This document shows positions 1 through 10,846 of a DNA stretch of 64,000 nt, one piece after another (within the stretch, counting starts at the first letter, position 1; each line of letters begins with the position of its first letter). The translations under genes and the position numbers were made by a program. Source of the stretch: Sphaerolaimus hirsutus (taxonomy: Eukaryota; Nematoda; Chromadorea; Monhysterida; Sphaerolaimidae); the NCBI GenBank assembly GCA_964036195.1, contig OZ038458.1:3100001-3164000 (forward strand), read 5' to 3'. The notes beneath the pieces are model-generated. The model saw only the letters and a list, made by a program, of their open reading frames with translations, had not been told where the DNA came from and did not search any database.

Positions 1-605
1 TTCAAAGGTTGGTAAAAAAACACGTTTTATAAAAAAACACGCAAGCATCGAAACCGTTTTTTTTTAACCTTCAGCCAAAACTGTTAGTACTAAGTACTAG
101 GTATTTTGCATTTTTTTTGCGCGCAAGCGCGCAATTTCACATACGTATTACCATTGCTGGTGGTTTTCATTGGTTTTGAGGTATTTTTAGTGTAAAAGCC
201 TCCATTTCCTAGTGATATTGTGTGATAATAAGCCATGATATGTGAGTGTAGTATATAATATCCACCCAATGTACCCCCACATAGACGTACAGTGTGAAAC
301 ATCATTGCCAATGTATTTGCCTGCCCTTATAACCTTATTTAAGCACTATTCCATGCTGAACTTCACTTGAAGTCATGAACATTCGACAAAAGGCGATATA
401 TGTAAGAAGTCGACAGAAAACGGATATTTTTTACATAAATCACCACTTATAATGCTATCCCATGGCTCCACAGCCATTCTGTGGCTATATAAATATAACA
501 TCACAAAGTACTGCCAGTTGTCTAATGTACCTGTATATGTTGACCCATAACCATATCTGGGAGCTTTTTAAATGGGGTCATAGAAAAAAAAACGTTTTTT
601 TTCAT
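1..605 (-). mobile_element. hAT-like element with AAACGTTT arms (left end cut or degraded)
   Basis: The body matches the elements at 12986-14050 and 52874-53932 (shared stretches such as the ATAAGCC..ATATG region and AAGTCATGAACATTCGAC). AAAAAACGTTTTTT arm at ~585-602 and a core palindrome at 118-135. Confidence 0.75.
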
Positions 606-808
606 CCCTAAGTGGGATAAAACTTGATTTGTGTTGTTATTCTGTTGAGTAAACTAAACAAAAAGGAAACCTTGCCCCAAGAACACGACCTCTATTTAAA
701 AAACCGCACATTTTTCTACCATTCGTTCGGGGGCTCATTTCAATACCATTATTGGAATATTTTGAAGGTTCCATTTCAGAACGCTATCTCAAAAAGAGCA
801 ATGCGCTA

Positions 809-1614
809 ACTATACTCAGCGGACATCACACTTAGTATGGAAACCTACCCTAACTCATCTGAATAATGAACCAAAATTATACAGATTTTTTCGTCATAAT
901 ATTTCGTTTTCACTATGGAATATTTCATTGACGCGTCTACTTCTAAAAGTCGACAACTCCACAAAAAGTGATTTTGAGTAAATCGCATTAAAAGTTTCCC
1001 ATCCAATTCCATCCTGCGTGTCCAATTTGGCTCTATCGCACCTACCATTAAGTTCCATATGTTGACAATAAAGTGTCAAATTTTCAGCCCCTGCTCTCAA
1101 CGTATTGTGAAAAATGGGGTGTCCATAAAATTCCATTTGGACAGAGCAAAACTGTTTTGGGGAGGGAAATGGACTTGTCGACTTCTTGCATTCGCGAACA
1201 TTTTTGTTCCCGGGGAGCCCGAGGCTGCCTTATGGGCAATTTATAGACTTGTCGACTTATAGAATTAGCTGTGCACTGCGGACATATCACATTTCGTTCT
1301 ATCTTTTCCCAACAAAAAAGAAAGCGGAGGATGGTCTTGTCGACTTTTAGCCCGAAACTAGATGGACTTGTCGACTTCTTGCTGGAAATTTTTGCATTTT
1401 TCCCAAAAAATGTCAAATTTGGCACTTTGCCATATGGGCATGTGAGGTCACAAAATTTATGGAAAATGATGAAAAATGTGCGGAAGTAGCCCCAGATGAT
1501 GTTTCTGGGCCTAACTCGAAATTTTCATATTTTGGACTTATGAAATTTATCACAAGATGTTATTCATAAAATTTGGTAGGATTCTGCGCATACTTTGCGG
1601 TCCGCCGAGTATAG
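809..1614. mobile_element. ACTCAGCGGACATCACACTT element with internal GTCGAC array
   Basis: Left end TATACTCAGCGGACATCACA and right end GCGGTCCGCCGAGTATAG are inverted. Relatives are at 24316-24506 and 43502-43695 (~190 bp). This copy is four times longer because the middle holds at least five GACTTGTCGACTT-type repeats (1170-1375) plus one in reverse (~945). Confidence 0.72.
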
Positions 1615-1684
1615 CTCTCTCCACAAAAACATGACAAGTATAATACTTCCCCCCAAAAACACAAAAATACCCAAAAAAACACAC

Positions 1685-4600
1685 TTATGCGCCTCCGAAG
1701 AAACAACCACAATCCTTTTATCATCATCATTGGTCTGCTTGATTGTGTCCAAAAGCAACTGGGTCAAATAGAAATGGCCCAAGTGGTTTGTGACGAAAGT
1801 GCGGTCCAGCCCATCAGTGGAGGTGCCGTCCGTTGGTGAGGATACTCCAGCGTTCAGCAGTAGAACGTGCAGCGGCCTGCGGACACAGTTGAATAAAAGT
1901 GGATAACCGCTGGACATACACTCCTGGGGGCAGTCCCAGACCCTGTAAAGTGTAAAGTAAAGTAAACTGTCAAATGTAAAGTAAAGTGTCATGTGAAATG
2001 TCAATCAAAACAAAAAAGAAAAGATTTTATTACTGAACTTTGCATGACAATTCACAATTTATTTTACATTTGTCATGACAATTGACACTTTGCATGACAC
2101 TTTACTTTACATTTGACACTTTACTTTACACTTTGCAGGGTCTGGGATTGGCACCTGGAAAAATGTCTTTATGTTCCTGGAGGGGAGTAAATTTTTTGAT
2201 ACCCTCCCATATGAAAGCTGCAAGTGTCTGCATATACCTGGTATACCACGTAGGGTGGTAGAATTTACCGTACCGTACTGTACCGTACCGCATTTTTGGA
2301 AAAATTACCGTACCGTACCGTTTACTGCACTTTGAGAAATTTACCGTACCGTACCGCGTACCGCGTTTTCCAAAATTTACCGAACCGTACCGTGTACTGC
2401 ACTCATTTACCGCAGAAAATGCGGTAAATTTTACTCAGATTGACCTTAAAAATGCACCTTAAAATTGACTTTAAAATGTGGTGTTCTGCAAATTTTTTGC
2501 GCGCAAGCGCGCAAGTTTGACAACATTGTTTGACTGATTTGAAGCTCTTCCATTTCCATATGCAATATGGCTGTAACTCTTCATTTACATAGGTAAGTAT
2601 TATGTGTTTTTAAAATCAAGCCATGTGCTTCAAATTGCACTGTAGGTGTTTTACACCACCCTCAAGGTTTTGAGCTTATTTGTTGTAGGTACATATGTTT
2701 GATGTAGGGTAGTATACAAAAGGTAATCAAAAGAAAAATGAATGTTTGAATGAAATAACAACTTCGCTGTTGAATTGAAATCTGTTGCTTTGAAATCTGT
2801 GGCAAATTGAAATCTTATGGCAACACAGCAGGGGCCTCCAATGGTGGGGGGGGGTTGAAGTGTGTCCCCAAATTGAATTCATGGCTTATTGCCATATGCA
2901 CTTATATACTTTTTTACCATTTTCACCCACTTTTAGCAATTTTTCACCCACTTTTAGCAATTTTTCTCCATTTCTTCCTTCTGAACCTTGAAAAAGCCTA
3001 TATATTGAACCACTGCATTGTGTTTAATGTAATTCTATGTTATCACACTGCTATTGTGTTATAAAGTCCATTAACACATTGCATAATTCAATTTAGTGTC
3101 AATTCATGAAGTAAAAGTTGTCTGTAGTCCAGCATTGGTACATTTCTGACAAGCGAAAATTTACCATACCGTACCGTACCGCGAACCGCACTTTTCAGAT
3201 TTACCGTACCGTACAGTTTACCGCAAAATTGAAGATTTACCGTACCGTACCGTTTACCGCAAAAGAGAAAATTAACCGTACCGTACGGTTTACCGCAAGG
3301 CCGTACCGTCTGCCACCCTAATACCACGTCCTAAACTAAGGTGCCTTAGTGCAGCACATCGATTTTCAGCGCATTCCATGCATCGCTGCGTTTTTGGTGG
3401 CTGTTTTCAAGTCAAAATTTCCATGGAAAAATGTCGTTACACTTTTTCGGATTTTGAAAAAATGTGAAAAACACTACTGGAAATCATTCAAAATCCGAAA
3501 AGCGTAAATACATTTTTCCAGTAGTGTATTTACGTGGTAACTGGGAAAATGGACATGTGTCACTACAACTGCCCAACACTGGTACCCAGTATGAAATAGA
3601 CAAAGGTTTGAAATCTTGAGCAGAATTGAAATTCAAATATATGTCCAGCCAGGGAGAGCAAATGTCCATGGAGCACAGTAAAGACAGATGTCCACAGCTT
3701 CAGGGTCATAAAAAAACATATAAATATTTGTAGGAAACTGGGTCCTTTCCAGATTGTCGGGGCCAACACAAAAAAGCGAACACTGAAAAAAACTCGAAGA
3801 AACAAAAAGTGAAAATGCGTTCGTGTTTGGCCACGTTGAAACAACACTTTAACAACAACAACACGTTTAAAACAACGTTTGGTGTTCAAAACACATTAAA
3901 GAACGCACCACTTAGCATCGATGTACTTCTGCGCGGCATCTTTGACACTTTGCAAGGAGTCCAAGTCACACTCAACCACGTCAACTTTTATGTCCGGCTG
4001 AAAAGGGAAAAATTGTAAATCATATTAGCCAATGTTTTATTGCCACGGTTCATCAAAATATTGCGTAAAAGACGAAGAAAATTGTAGAATTTACAGAATG
4101 ACAGAAATTATAGTCCATAATCAAATTATACAGGGTGTGGCAATTTAGACCTACGCTGCAGATTTCGAATAACTTGTCACTGGGTGGTCGGTTTAACGCT
4201 AAATTTTAGGTCAACATTAACAATTATATTATAACAACTAAATAGGAAAGGATACCTGAAAATATGGCTGCGATAGCTCCACTCGTTCTCAAGTTATTCA
4301 TTCAGAACCAGATTTTGATCAAACTGGCTCGGGCACACAGTGTTTATATAGTTTCGCATTCCAAAATCGAAAGAGGATTTTGGATCAAGAAGAGGATTTT
4401 CGTTCAAAAAGTGAAATTTCACCACCAAGACATTACGGGAATTCCGGGGTGCGGTGCGCTTGTTTTCAGCTGGTGCTACTCCCAGACCCTGTAAAATATC
4501 AAATTGCCATGTGTCAAAGTGATGTAAAATGTAAACCCCTGTAAACTGCCAAAAAAGTTTAACTTGACCTTGATAATATTTTTCATGGCATTTTACACGA

Positions 4601-6907
4601 CTTTTGGCACTTTACATGACATTTTACAGGGTTCGGAAATGATGGATCCTTTCCTATTTGTTAATGTTAACCCAAAATTTGACGTTAATCCGACCACCCA
4701 GTGACAAGTTTTTCGAAATCAAGAGCCTACGTCTAACTGCCGCACCCTGTACATGCACGCAGATTTTCAGTCAATACATTTCATAAAAAAATTGCCAGAA
4801 ACTTCAGCACAACTTACGGAATCGTGTCTCCACTGGTCAATGTGCTCGTGTGCGAGCTTTGTGTTCCTGACGAGACAAACCAGATGGGCCTTGTGCGCCG
4901 CGAGCAGACGGCCGCACTCGGTGCCGATGCCGGACGTGCTGCCTAGGACCAAACCACACCTCACCAAATGGGACTAATCTGGTTAAACCTCTGCCGGTAC
5001 CCATCTAGACCCATTGCCCATCTACGGGGTGTTTAGATGAGTAATGGGCTTCGGTGGGTAAGGGGTAGAATTAGATGGGTACTGGGTCAGGATGAGTAAT
5101 GGGTTGAGATGAGTTCCAGGGCTTTAGATCGGGTTTACTAATCCAGCTCCAACTAAACTGGCGAGACATTTTGTTCCCACATATCCACAAGGAAAGTTAT
5201 CAACGAAAAACATGACTTGGAAAACACTTCAAAAGATCAATAAGTTATGTAAAAGATTTCATATTCGTGAAAAAAGTGCTCAAGTATAGGGTTAGGAACC
5301 TGAACACAATACCCGCACATTTTTGGAACCAAAACCCGATACCCGAACCCGATTACCTGAACCCGATACCCGACCTCAATACCTGAACCTCACTCAATAC
5401 CCGAAAATACCCACAAAAATTTTCCACAGTGCAATCTTTCAAGCAGTGTTTGTGAATACAACTTCCAGTTGTTTGGTGCAGTTGTAATTTAGACACATTC
5501 CTCTAATTGGTTGGTTTCAATAAGTTTAGATCTGATTTTATTATGTAGTTCATATTTTCATATACATATGAATATAATTTACTTGCTGTCAATTAGCATA
5601 AAGATGCTCAATATTGATTCATTCAATTGAAAACAATGCAGACCGCTGCCTTTCATTGGCCAAAATTTGTGCCAGATATCTGGGTGCACTTGATTCTAGT
5701 TTTCTCCTGAATGTGTGTTTAGTTGAGGTTCTGTGACATAGACAGTCAGAGTGGGAGCTCTATGAAACACAGTGCCAGAGCAACTTAGTAAAAGTTCTTT
5801 GCTCAGCTGCAGAATGTCCACACAGTGGAGCTTGCAACTGTTTTGTGGACTTTTAATCAGACATTTGTTCTGACTGCTCCAACAGTCACACTTTATTGGC
5901 CTCCTGTGAAGGCCACTGCAATACTGCCACCATTAATGAAGATGTTTCAAGAACTATTGTAATTTTTTTGTGGGTTTAGGATTTATAAATATTCTAGTTT
6001 GCCACTGGTTTTAATCCAAACATGCTCAAGTAAAAACTGTGGGCCTAAATTATCCCGTCAAAATGTTTCACCATTCTTGTGGCCTGTGCAGCAACGGCAT
6101 GCTGGTATTCCCCAATAGGTGCAGCCATCACCCGCTCTCCAAAATAAGACAACCATTAAGCTCAATTTGTTGCAGCATAATATGCTGCAGCTAGAAATGA
6201 TTACTAAGAATTTTTAAAGTGACCACTTTTTATCACGAATATGGAAATTTTTACTCAACTTATTGAACTTTACAAGTGTTGTCGGAGTCATCACAAAAAC
6301 GTGTAAAAGGGGCCTCACAGTTAATTGACACAATTAAATGCCTACACACTTAGCACTTAAACATTTGTTAAACAAACAGAAATTGTAGGTGACCCCCCCT
6401 TTCACCAGTGATTGCCACGGTGCGTCCAGTGAGTTCGACCCCCTCCAGCACCTGGAGACAATTCCACCAGTGGTCAAGTCACAAGACAGACGGCAAGTTG
6501 AAAATAAATATGACAAGTGACAAGTTTGACAAGTGAACCTAGGATTTGAGCCAACTTTACTGGCCACTTAGCGCGTGACGGGGCAGGCCTGATACGCACA
6601 CGTGCCCGATACGCACATATGCCCGTTTTTTTCACTTGACACTTGAAAAAAGTGAACACACAAGTGAAAAAAGTTCACTAATGTCATTGCGCAACTTTTT
6701 TTGCACTTTACTCATATCTGAAAATCACTTGAAAAAGTGTCAAGTGAAAAAAATGGGCATATATGCGTATCGGGCACGTGTGCGTATCAGTGCACGCCCG
6801 CGCGTGACTAGCGACTTGTGCACTGGAGGAACAGTCACCTGGGCGGCCGTGCTCCACCCGTTGAAGCGCCGCTGCATGGACGAGAACTCCGCTGGCACTG
6901 GTGCCAT
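1685..6907 (-). CDS. WWOX: WWOX-like short-chain dehydrogenase/reductase, 5' part (3' exons off the left edge)
   Basis: Five minus-strand exons join in phase: 6907-6839, 6451-6406, 4942-4818, 3997-3909, 1876-1685. Seen: a lead-in MQRRFNGWSTAAQ then VLEGVELTGRTVAITG, the NAD(P)-binding glycine motif TGSTSGIG completed across an exon junction, VECDLDSLQSVKDAA (the acidic cofactor-proximal stretch), PLHVLLLNAG (NAG motif) and NHLGHFYLTQLLLDT, then IVVVSSEAH. The region before the Rossmann fold resembles the linker of WW-domain oxidoreductase more than that of retinol dehydrogenases, so WWOX is preferred. Expected role: NAD(P)-dependent oxidoreductase. The YxxxK catalytic exon is not in the window. 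I found no WW-domain exons. The ATG at 6907 may be internal, because a good acceptor (TTTTTTTCAG) ends just above 6927 and keeps the frame open. Intron 1 is mostly an inverted-repeat element and intron 4 holds two transposons. Confidence 0.82.
1927..2156. mobile_element. AGTCCCA..CCCTGTAAAG inverted-repeat element (MITE)
   Basis: Ends GGGCAGTCCCAGACCCTG and CAGGGTCTGGGATTGGC are inverted; the interior is made of AAAGTGTCAAATGTAAAGT-type words and their complements. Lies in intron 4 of the WWOX-like gene about 50 bp from an acceptor. Confidence 0.8.
2251..3320. mobile_element. hAT-like element with ACCGTA arms, 8-bp target duplication
   Basis: TAGGGTGGTAG at the left and TGCCACCCTA at the right; flanks ATACCACG (2243-2250 and 3321-3328) match exactly. 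Both arms are runs of TACCGTACCG and complements with AAAATTTACCG spacers. Contains the core palindrome at 2498-2515. Confidence 0.9.
4131..4750. mobile_element. CAGGGTG(T/C)GGCAA inverted-repeat element with a nested AGTCCC-like element
   Basis: Arms of ~120 bp (AACTTGTCACTGGGTGGTCG at left, complement at right) bracket 4473-4641, which resembles the AGTCCC family. A second copy is at 46438-46921. Lies in the WWOX-like intron 3998-4817. Confidence 0.8.
5286..5420. mobile_element. Fragment with TAGGGTTAGG end and ACCCGATACCCGA arm
   Basis: TATAGGGTTAGGAACCTG is followed by repeated CCCGATACCCGAACC. No matching right end is nearby; a similar arm ending CCCAACCCTAA lies at 56920-56998. Confidence 0.55.
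6580..6799. mobile_element. Inverted-repeat element filling intron 1 of the WWOX-like gene
   Basis: Arms CCTGATACGCACACGTGCCC and its complement flank AAGTGAAAAAAGT words. GCGCGTGAC is repeated at 6571-6579 and 6800-6808, a likely target duplication. Occupies 220 of 387 bp of the intron 6452-6838. Confidence 0.8.
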
Positions 6908-7274
6908 TTTGTGCAAATTTTTGCGTCCTGAAAAAAAGCAACGGGTAGATTTTTGAAACTCAAAAATTCATGCAAGTTCGCCAATTTTGTTTCTCTCGAT
7001 TTGTGTCAAAGAACGCAAGAAACTCAAATAGCATTTTTATTATTTAAAAAATAAATCTTTACAAATTCCTGACTTGACATTTACAACGAATCAGTGAAAA
7101 CTTGGCACTGTGCCAGCAGCAAAATGGCGCCAAACGCCGCGGCGCTATGTCATCACCAGAGATTTATTACATGACAACACATAACATTGCCATAAATTCA
7201 TTGTTCCCTGATCAGTTTCGATGTGTAAATTTAACACATTTGATTTAAAAATCAACAAAAAATAGTGTCAGAAG

Positions 7275-8345
7275 CAGGGTTGGCAAAATCTCTGAAAAAA
7301 ATAAAAATAAAATAAAAATAAAATGGAAAATTTAAGAATAAAATAAAATAAAGTGGAAAATTTCAAAATAAAAATAAAAATTGTATAAAAATTCAAATTT
7401 TTGTAAAAATTTTGTAAAATTGTATAAAAATTCATATTTTTGTAAAATTGTATAAAAATTCATATTTTTGTAAAATCTTTATCTTGTTGCTTGAGTTTCT
7501 ACTTGTTTATTCGTGGGACTGGGGGAAGTCCCAAGCTTTGTAAAGTGTCAAATGTTATGTAAAATGCCATTCAAAGTGTCAATTGTCATGGCAAATATAT
7601 AGATTAAAGTGTAATGTATTGTATCCCAATTTTATGTTTTGTATCCAAATCTTGTTTTGTATCCAAATCTTATGTTCTGTAGCCAAATCTTACATTTTGT
7701 ATCCAAATCTTGTCCTTGAATCCAAATCTTATGTGAACATGCGAAGACAAAACATAAAATTTGGATACAAAACATAAGTTTTGGATACAAAAAAACCTAA
7801 CATTTGAATATACAATTTACACTTTCCATGACATTTGACATGTCACTTGACATTTGACATGACACTTGACATTTGACATGACACTCGACATTTGACATGA
7901 CACTCGACATTTTGCATGACAATTGACACTACTTTACATTTGTCATGACAATTGACACTTTGCATGAGATTTTACAAATGCGCCCAACACAGTCCAGTAC
8001 CTTCTTCTAAAATTGCAAACCATTGTTATCAATAATTGTAAGTTTACACTTGCAGCGAGCTAACAATACCTACTGCATGCAACTTTTGTAAAGTAATGGG
8101 AAAATTTGTCACAGGTTACTCATGTTTAGGTCTAATGATAACATTTTTCTGGCCTTGCATGCATGATTCCGATTTTTTGTAAAATTTTTGTAAAATTAAT
8201 GTAAAATTTTTGTGAAATGGTGTCATTTTATTTTATTAACGACTTTTGGGAATAAAATAAAATAAAATGAAACAAGAATAAAATTAAAATAAAATACAAT
8301 TTTTATACAATTTTACTAAAATGAATTTTTATAAAACCAACCCTG
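7275..8345. mobile_element. hAT-like element with AAATAAA arms, 8-bp target duplication
   Basis: CAGGGTTGG at left and CCAACCCTG at right; flanks GTCAGAAG (7267-7274, 8346-8353) identical. Arms are AAAATAAAATAAA and complement. A degraded AGTCCC-family insertion with TTTGTATCCAAATCTT and ACATGACACTTGAC repeats occupies ~7515-7980. Confidence 0.9.
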
Positions 8346-9626
8346 GTCAGAAGGCAACAAAACTAAAATGTGTGGCAGCGCACGCTGAAAATTTTACTAT
8401 TTTTAAAACTACGCGTAAAACAAAACTTGCCAAACTATTCTACCTTATACATATTTATCTGCTTTTTCCGCAGTTTCAATGGAAAAGTGAAATTTTCAGT
8501 GCGCACAGGTCCACCTAAAAAATGTAAATTATGTAAACTTTTTAAATGAGCAATAAAACAATCTAAGTTGATAAGATCACAGTTGAACTATTTTAAGGGT
8601 CATCTGAGGATTTACCTTGGAGAAGTGCCAACTTCCCAACCCTAGCAGAGAAGTATTTACAGTTACTCGTTTACGGAGAATCATTAAATGTCATGTTTAT
8701 GACTGCGGTTTTTCTTATTAATTATTTGTGGTTTGTTGTAGTTGATTAGTTGTTTTGGTTAAGGGGAAAAGTTAGATTTTAATTGGAAGGGAATGTATTT
8801 ATTGTAACAAGCAAGCGTGAAAATCCACGAGAGAAAGGCAGTCATTATTTTGGGGTGAGAAGTAACAGTCTTAGTTAATTTGGCTTTTCAGTCAAGTAAC
8901 TAAATGAGCCATTCGGAATTTTGGGGGCCCTTGGTAGGATCTTTTATGTGCGCAATTTTCTCCTTTGCTGAAATTCTGTTTTCCAAACCAAAATCCAAAA
9001 CTGACTGCCGTTTTCAGGTGGTCGGCGGTATTATAAAACCTATTTCACATGCGACATTGCCGAATATCCCGCATGTGATTACATTGTCTGTCAACGCAAT
9101 TCACCGCACAAATCCATCAAGCAAATCCATGATTCCCTATATTATTAAGCTAACATTGCGATAATAATTGCTGCTCAATTCACCAAGCGCACAGTAACAA
9201 AATCATGGCTGTGTAAAGTTAAGTAAAAATGACATCGCTCATGATTTTGCTCCTGTGCTTTATACAGTATTTCCAGTTTGAATCATCGTTATAAAATCAT
9301 TAGGGCTGGAAAATCACCATGTATTAGCGTACCGAAAATAATTTCAATACTTGGCACCATGCCAAGGCCTATACCCTTACACTATACAGATCAAGACAAC
9401 TGCAAAGAACTAAATATAACGGAAATGTAATTAACACTTAACCATTGTGTTGGAACCATATTACTTTTGGACAGCAACTTTTTTGAAAATCGTGTTATGT
9501 GGTGCCGGATATTTTTGGTATCGAATCGACAGCTGAAATGGCTCAAAATTTTCAATGAGAAATGCTGACCAAATTCCAATCCTGGCACCAATTCCGCATA
9601 GTGGACGAGTGACAACTAAAGTGGTA
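8346..9626. other. Intergenic, no supported feature
   Basis: AT-rich sequence between transposons. Open frames such as 8904-9164 (86 codons) show no family motif and no convincing splice context. Nothing else supported. Confidence 0.5.
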
Positions 9627-10681
9627 CCGTATTTCCTCAAAATACCCCCCCCCCCCCCAAATGGAGTGTAAAGAGAACATAAATGACAAAATCCATATAA
9701 TGCAGTTGCGGTTTGTTATCCAGACAATGCAGAACACACGTGAAAACAATGACTGTGTTACGTTAGAACGGGGTTTATACCATCTATACTCCGGTTACTT
9801 TACACCCTGCACGCGTGGTTCCCGCTGGAAGTGTGCCAATGAAAGTTAACGTGCGAGTTTCATAAAAAGATGACAAAATTCATTGTTGTTATAATGTTAT
9901 TCATTGACATATTCACATAGATGAATTTTTTCATCTTATTACGGAAATCGCATGATTTAATAATCATTGGCACGCTTCCAACTAGGGTTCAAACGGGACC
10001 GCGGTCCCGGTACCCGGTTCGGCAAAAAGTCGGGACTGGGGTGGTCCCGGTCCCGACCACCCAGTCCCGGTCCCGGAATTTTTCAGTGGTCCCAACTTCG
10101 ATGATAAGTGATGGAAAAAATGCCTTCTACAAATTTTTTTTCCAACACTCCTAAATATAGTTGCGAGTCAACAAATATAGGTATACGAGACAAGTGGTAG
10201 TAGTTTGTGATGTTATGTATAGCATTATAAGAGGTGATTTCTGCCAAAAAAATACATTTCTAACGACCCAGTCCCAGTCCCGGTCCCGACACCCCAGTCC
10301 CCGTCCCGGTCCCGACATTCAAAAATTCCTGGTCCCGGTCCCGGTCCGGACCACCCAGTCCCGGTCCCGGTCCCGACATTGGAAAATTTCTGGTCCCGGT
10401 CCCGAAAACTGGTCCCGTTGGAACCCTACTTCCAACAAGAGACACAAATCAGTGCGAAGGCAGAGTATCATGTACGCCGAGTATACATACTTATATAAGT
10501 CTACAAACAGTTATTCTTGTCGGTTATTGTTGCATTTTTTCACGTCTGCATACGTTACAAACAACGATTTAGTACTGGGAGTTCAAAAAATTTCTGGCGA
10601 AATAATACCCCCTCCTCGAAATACTCACCTCAAAATTTCAACTATGAAAAATAAACCCCTGGGGGTATTTCGAGGAAATAC
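9627..10681. mobile_element. ACCGTATTTCCTCRAA element with nested insertions
   Basis: Left end TACCGTATTTCCTCAAAATA and right end TATTTCGAGGAAATACGG are inverted; internal segments near 10530-10600 match the complement of the intact copy at 25605-26022. The 9983-10428 element is nested inside. Confidence 0.7.
9983..10428. mobile_element. hAT-like TAGGGTTCAAACGGGA element, GGTCCC arms
   Basis: Ends TAGGGTTCAAACGGGA and CCCGTTGGAACCCTA; target duplication CTTCCAAC (9975-9982 and 10429-10436). Arms are GGTCCCGGTCCCG repeats, unlike the CCCGAT arms of other copies with the same ends. Confidence 0.92.
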
Positions 10682-10846
10682 GGCATATCAGTTTTGCTAA
10701 GAACATATTTGTCACTTATGAGTAGCGTGTCAACTTTCCGTATTGTTTTCCGTTCCGTAACTTTTGCGTATTTCCGTTTCAAGTTGGAGGGTCACTTTAA
10801 ACACCACTTAACACTTTTCTAGTCACTTCCCCACTTAAAATGTCGC

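Noticed and set aside
6474-6941. Open frames on both strands between the first two WWOX-like exons
   Set aside because: They read through the inverted-repeat element that fills the intron.
8904-9164. 86-codon plus-strand frame starting MSHSEFWGPLVG
   Set aside because: No family motif, no splice sites and no upstream context; length is within chance for AT-rich sequence.
10161-10700. 179-codon plus-strand frame
   Set aside because: It crosses the boundary of a hAT-like element and reads mostly through its GGTCCC arm.
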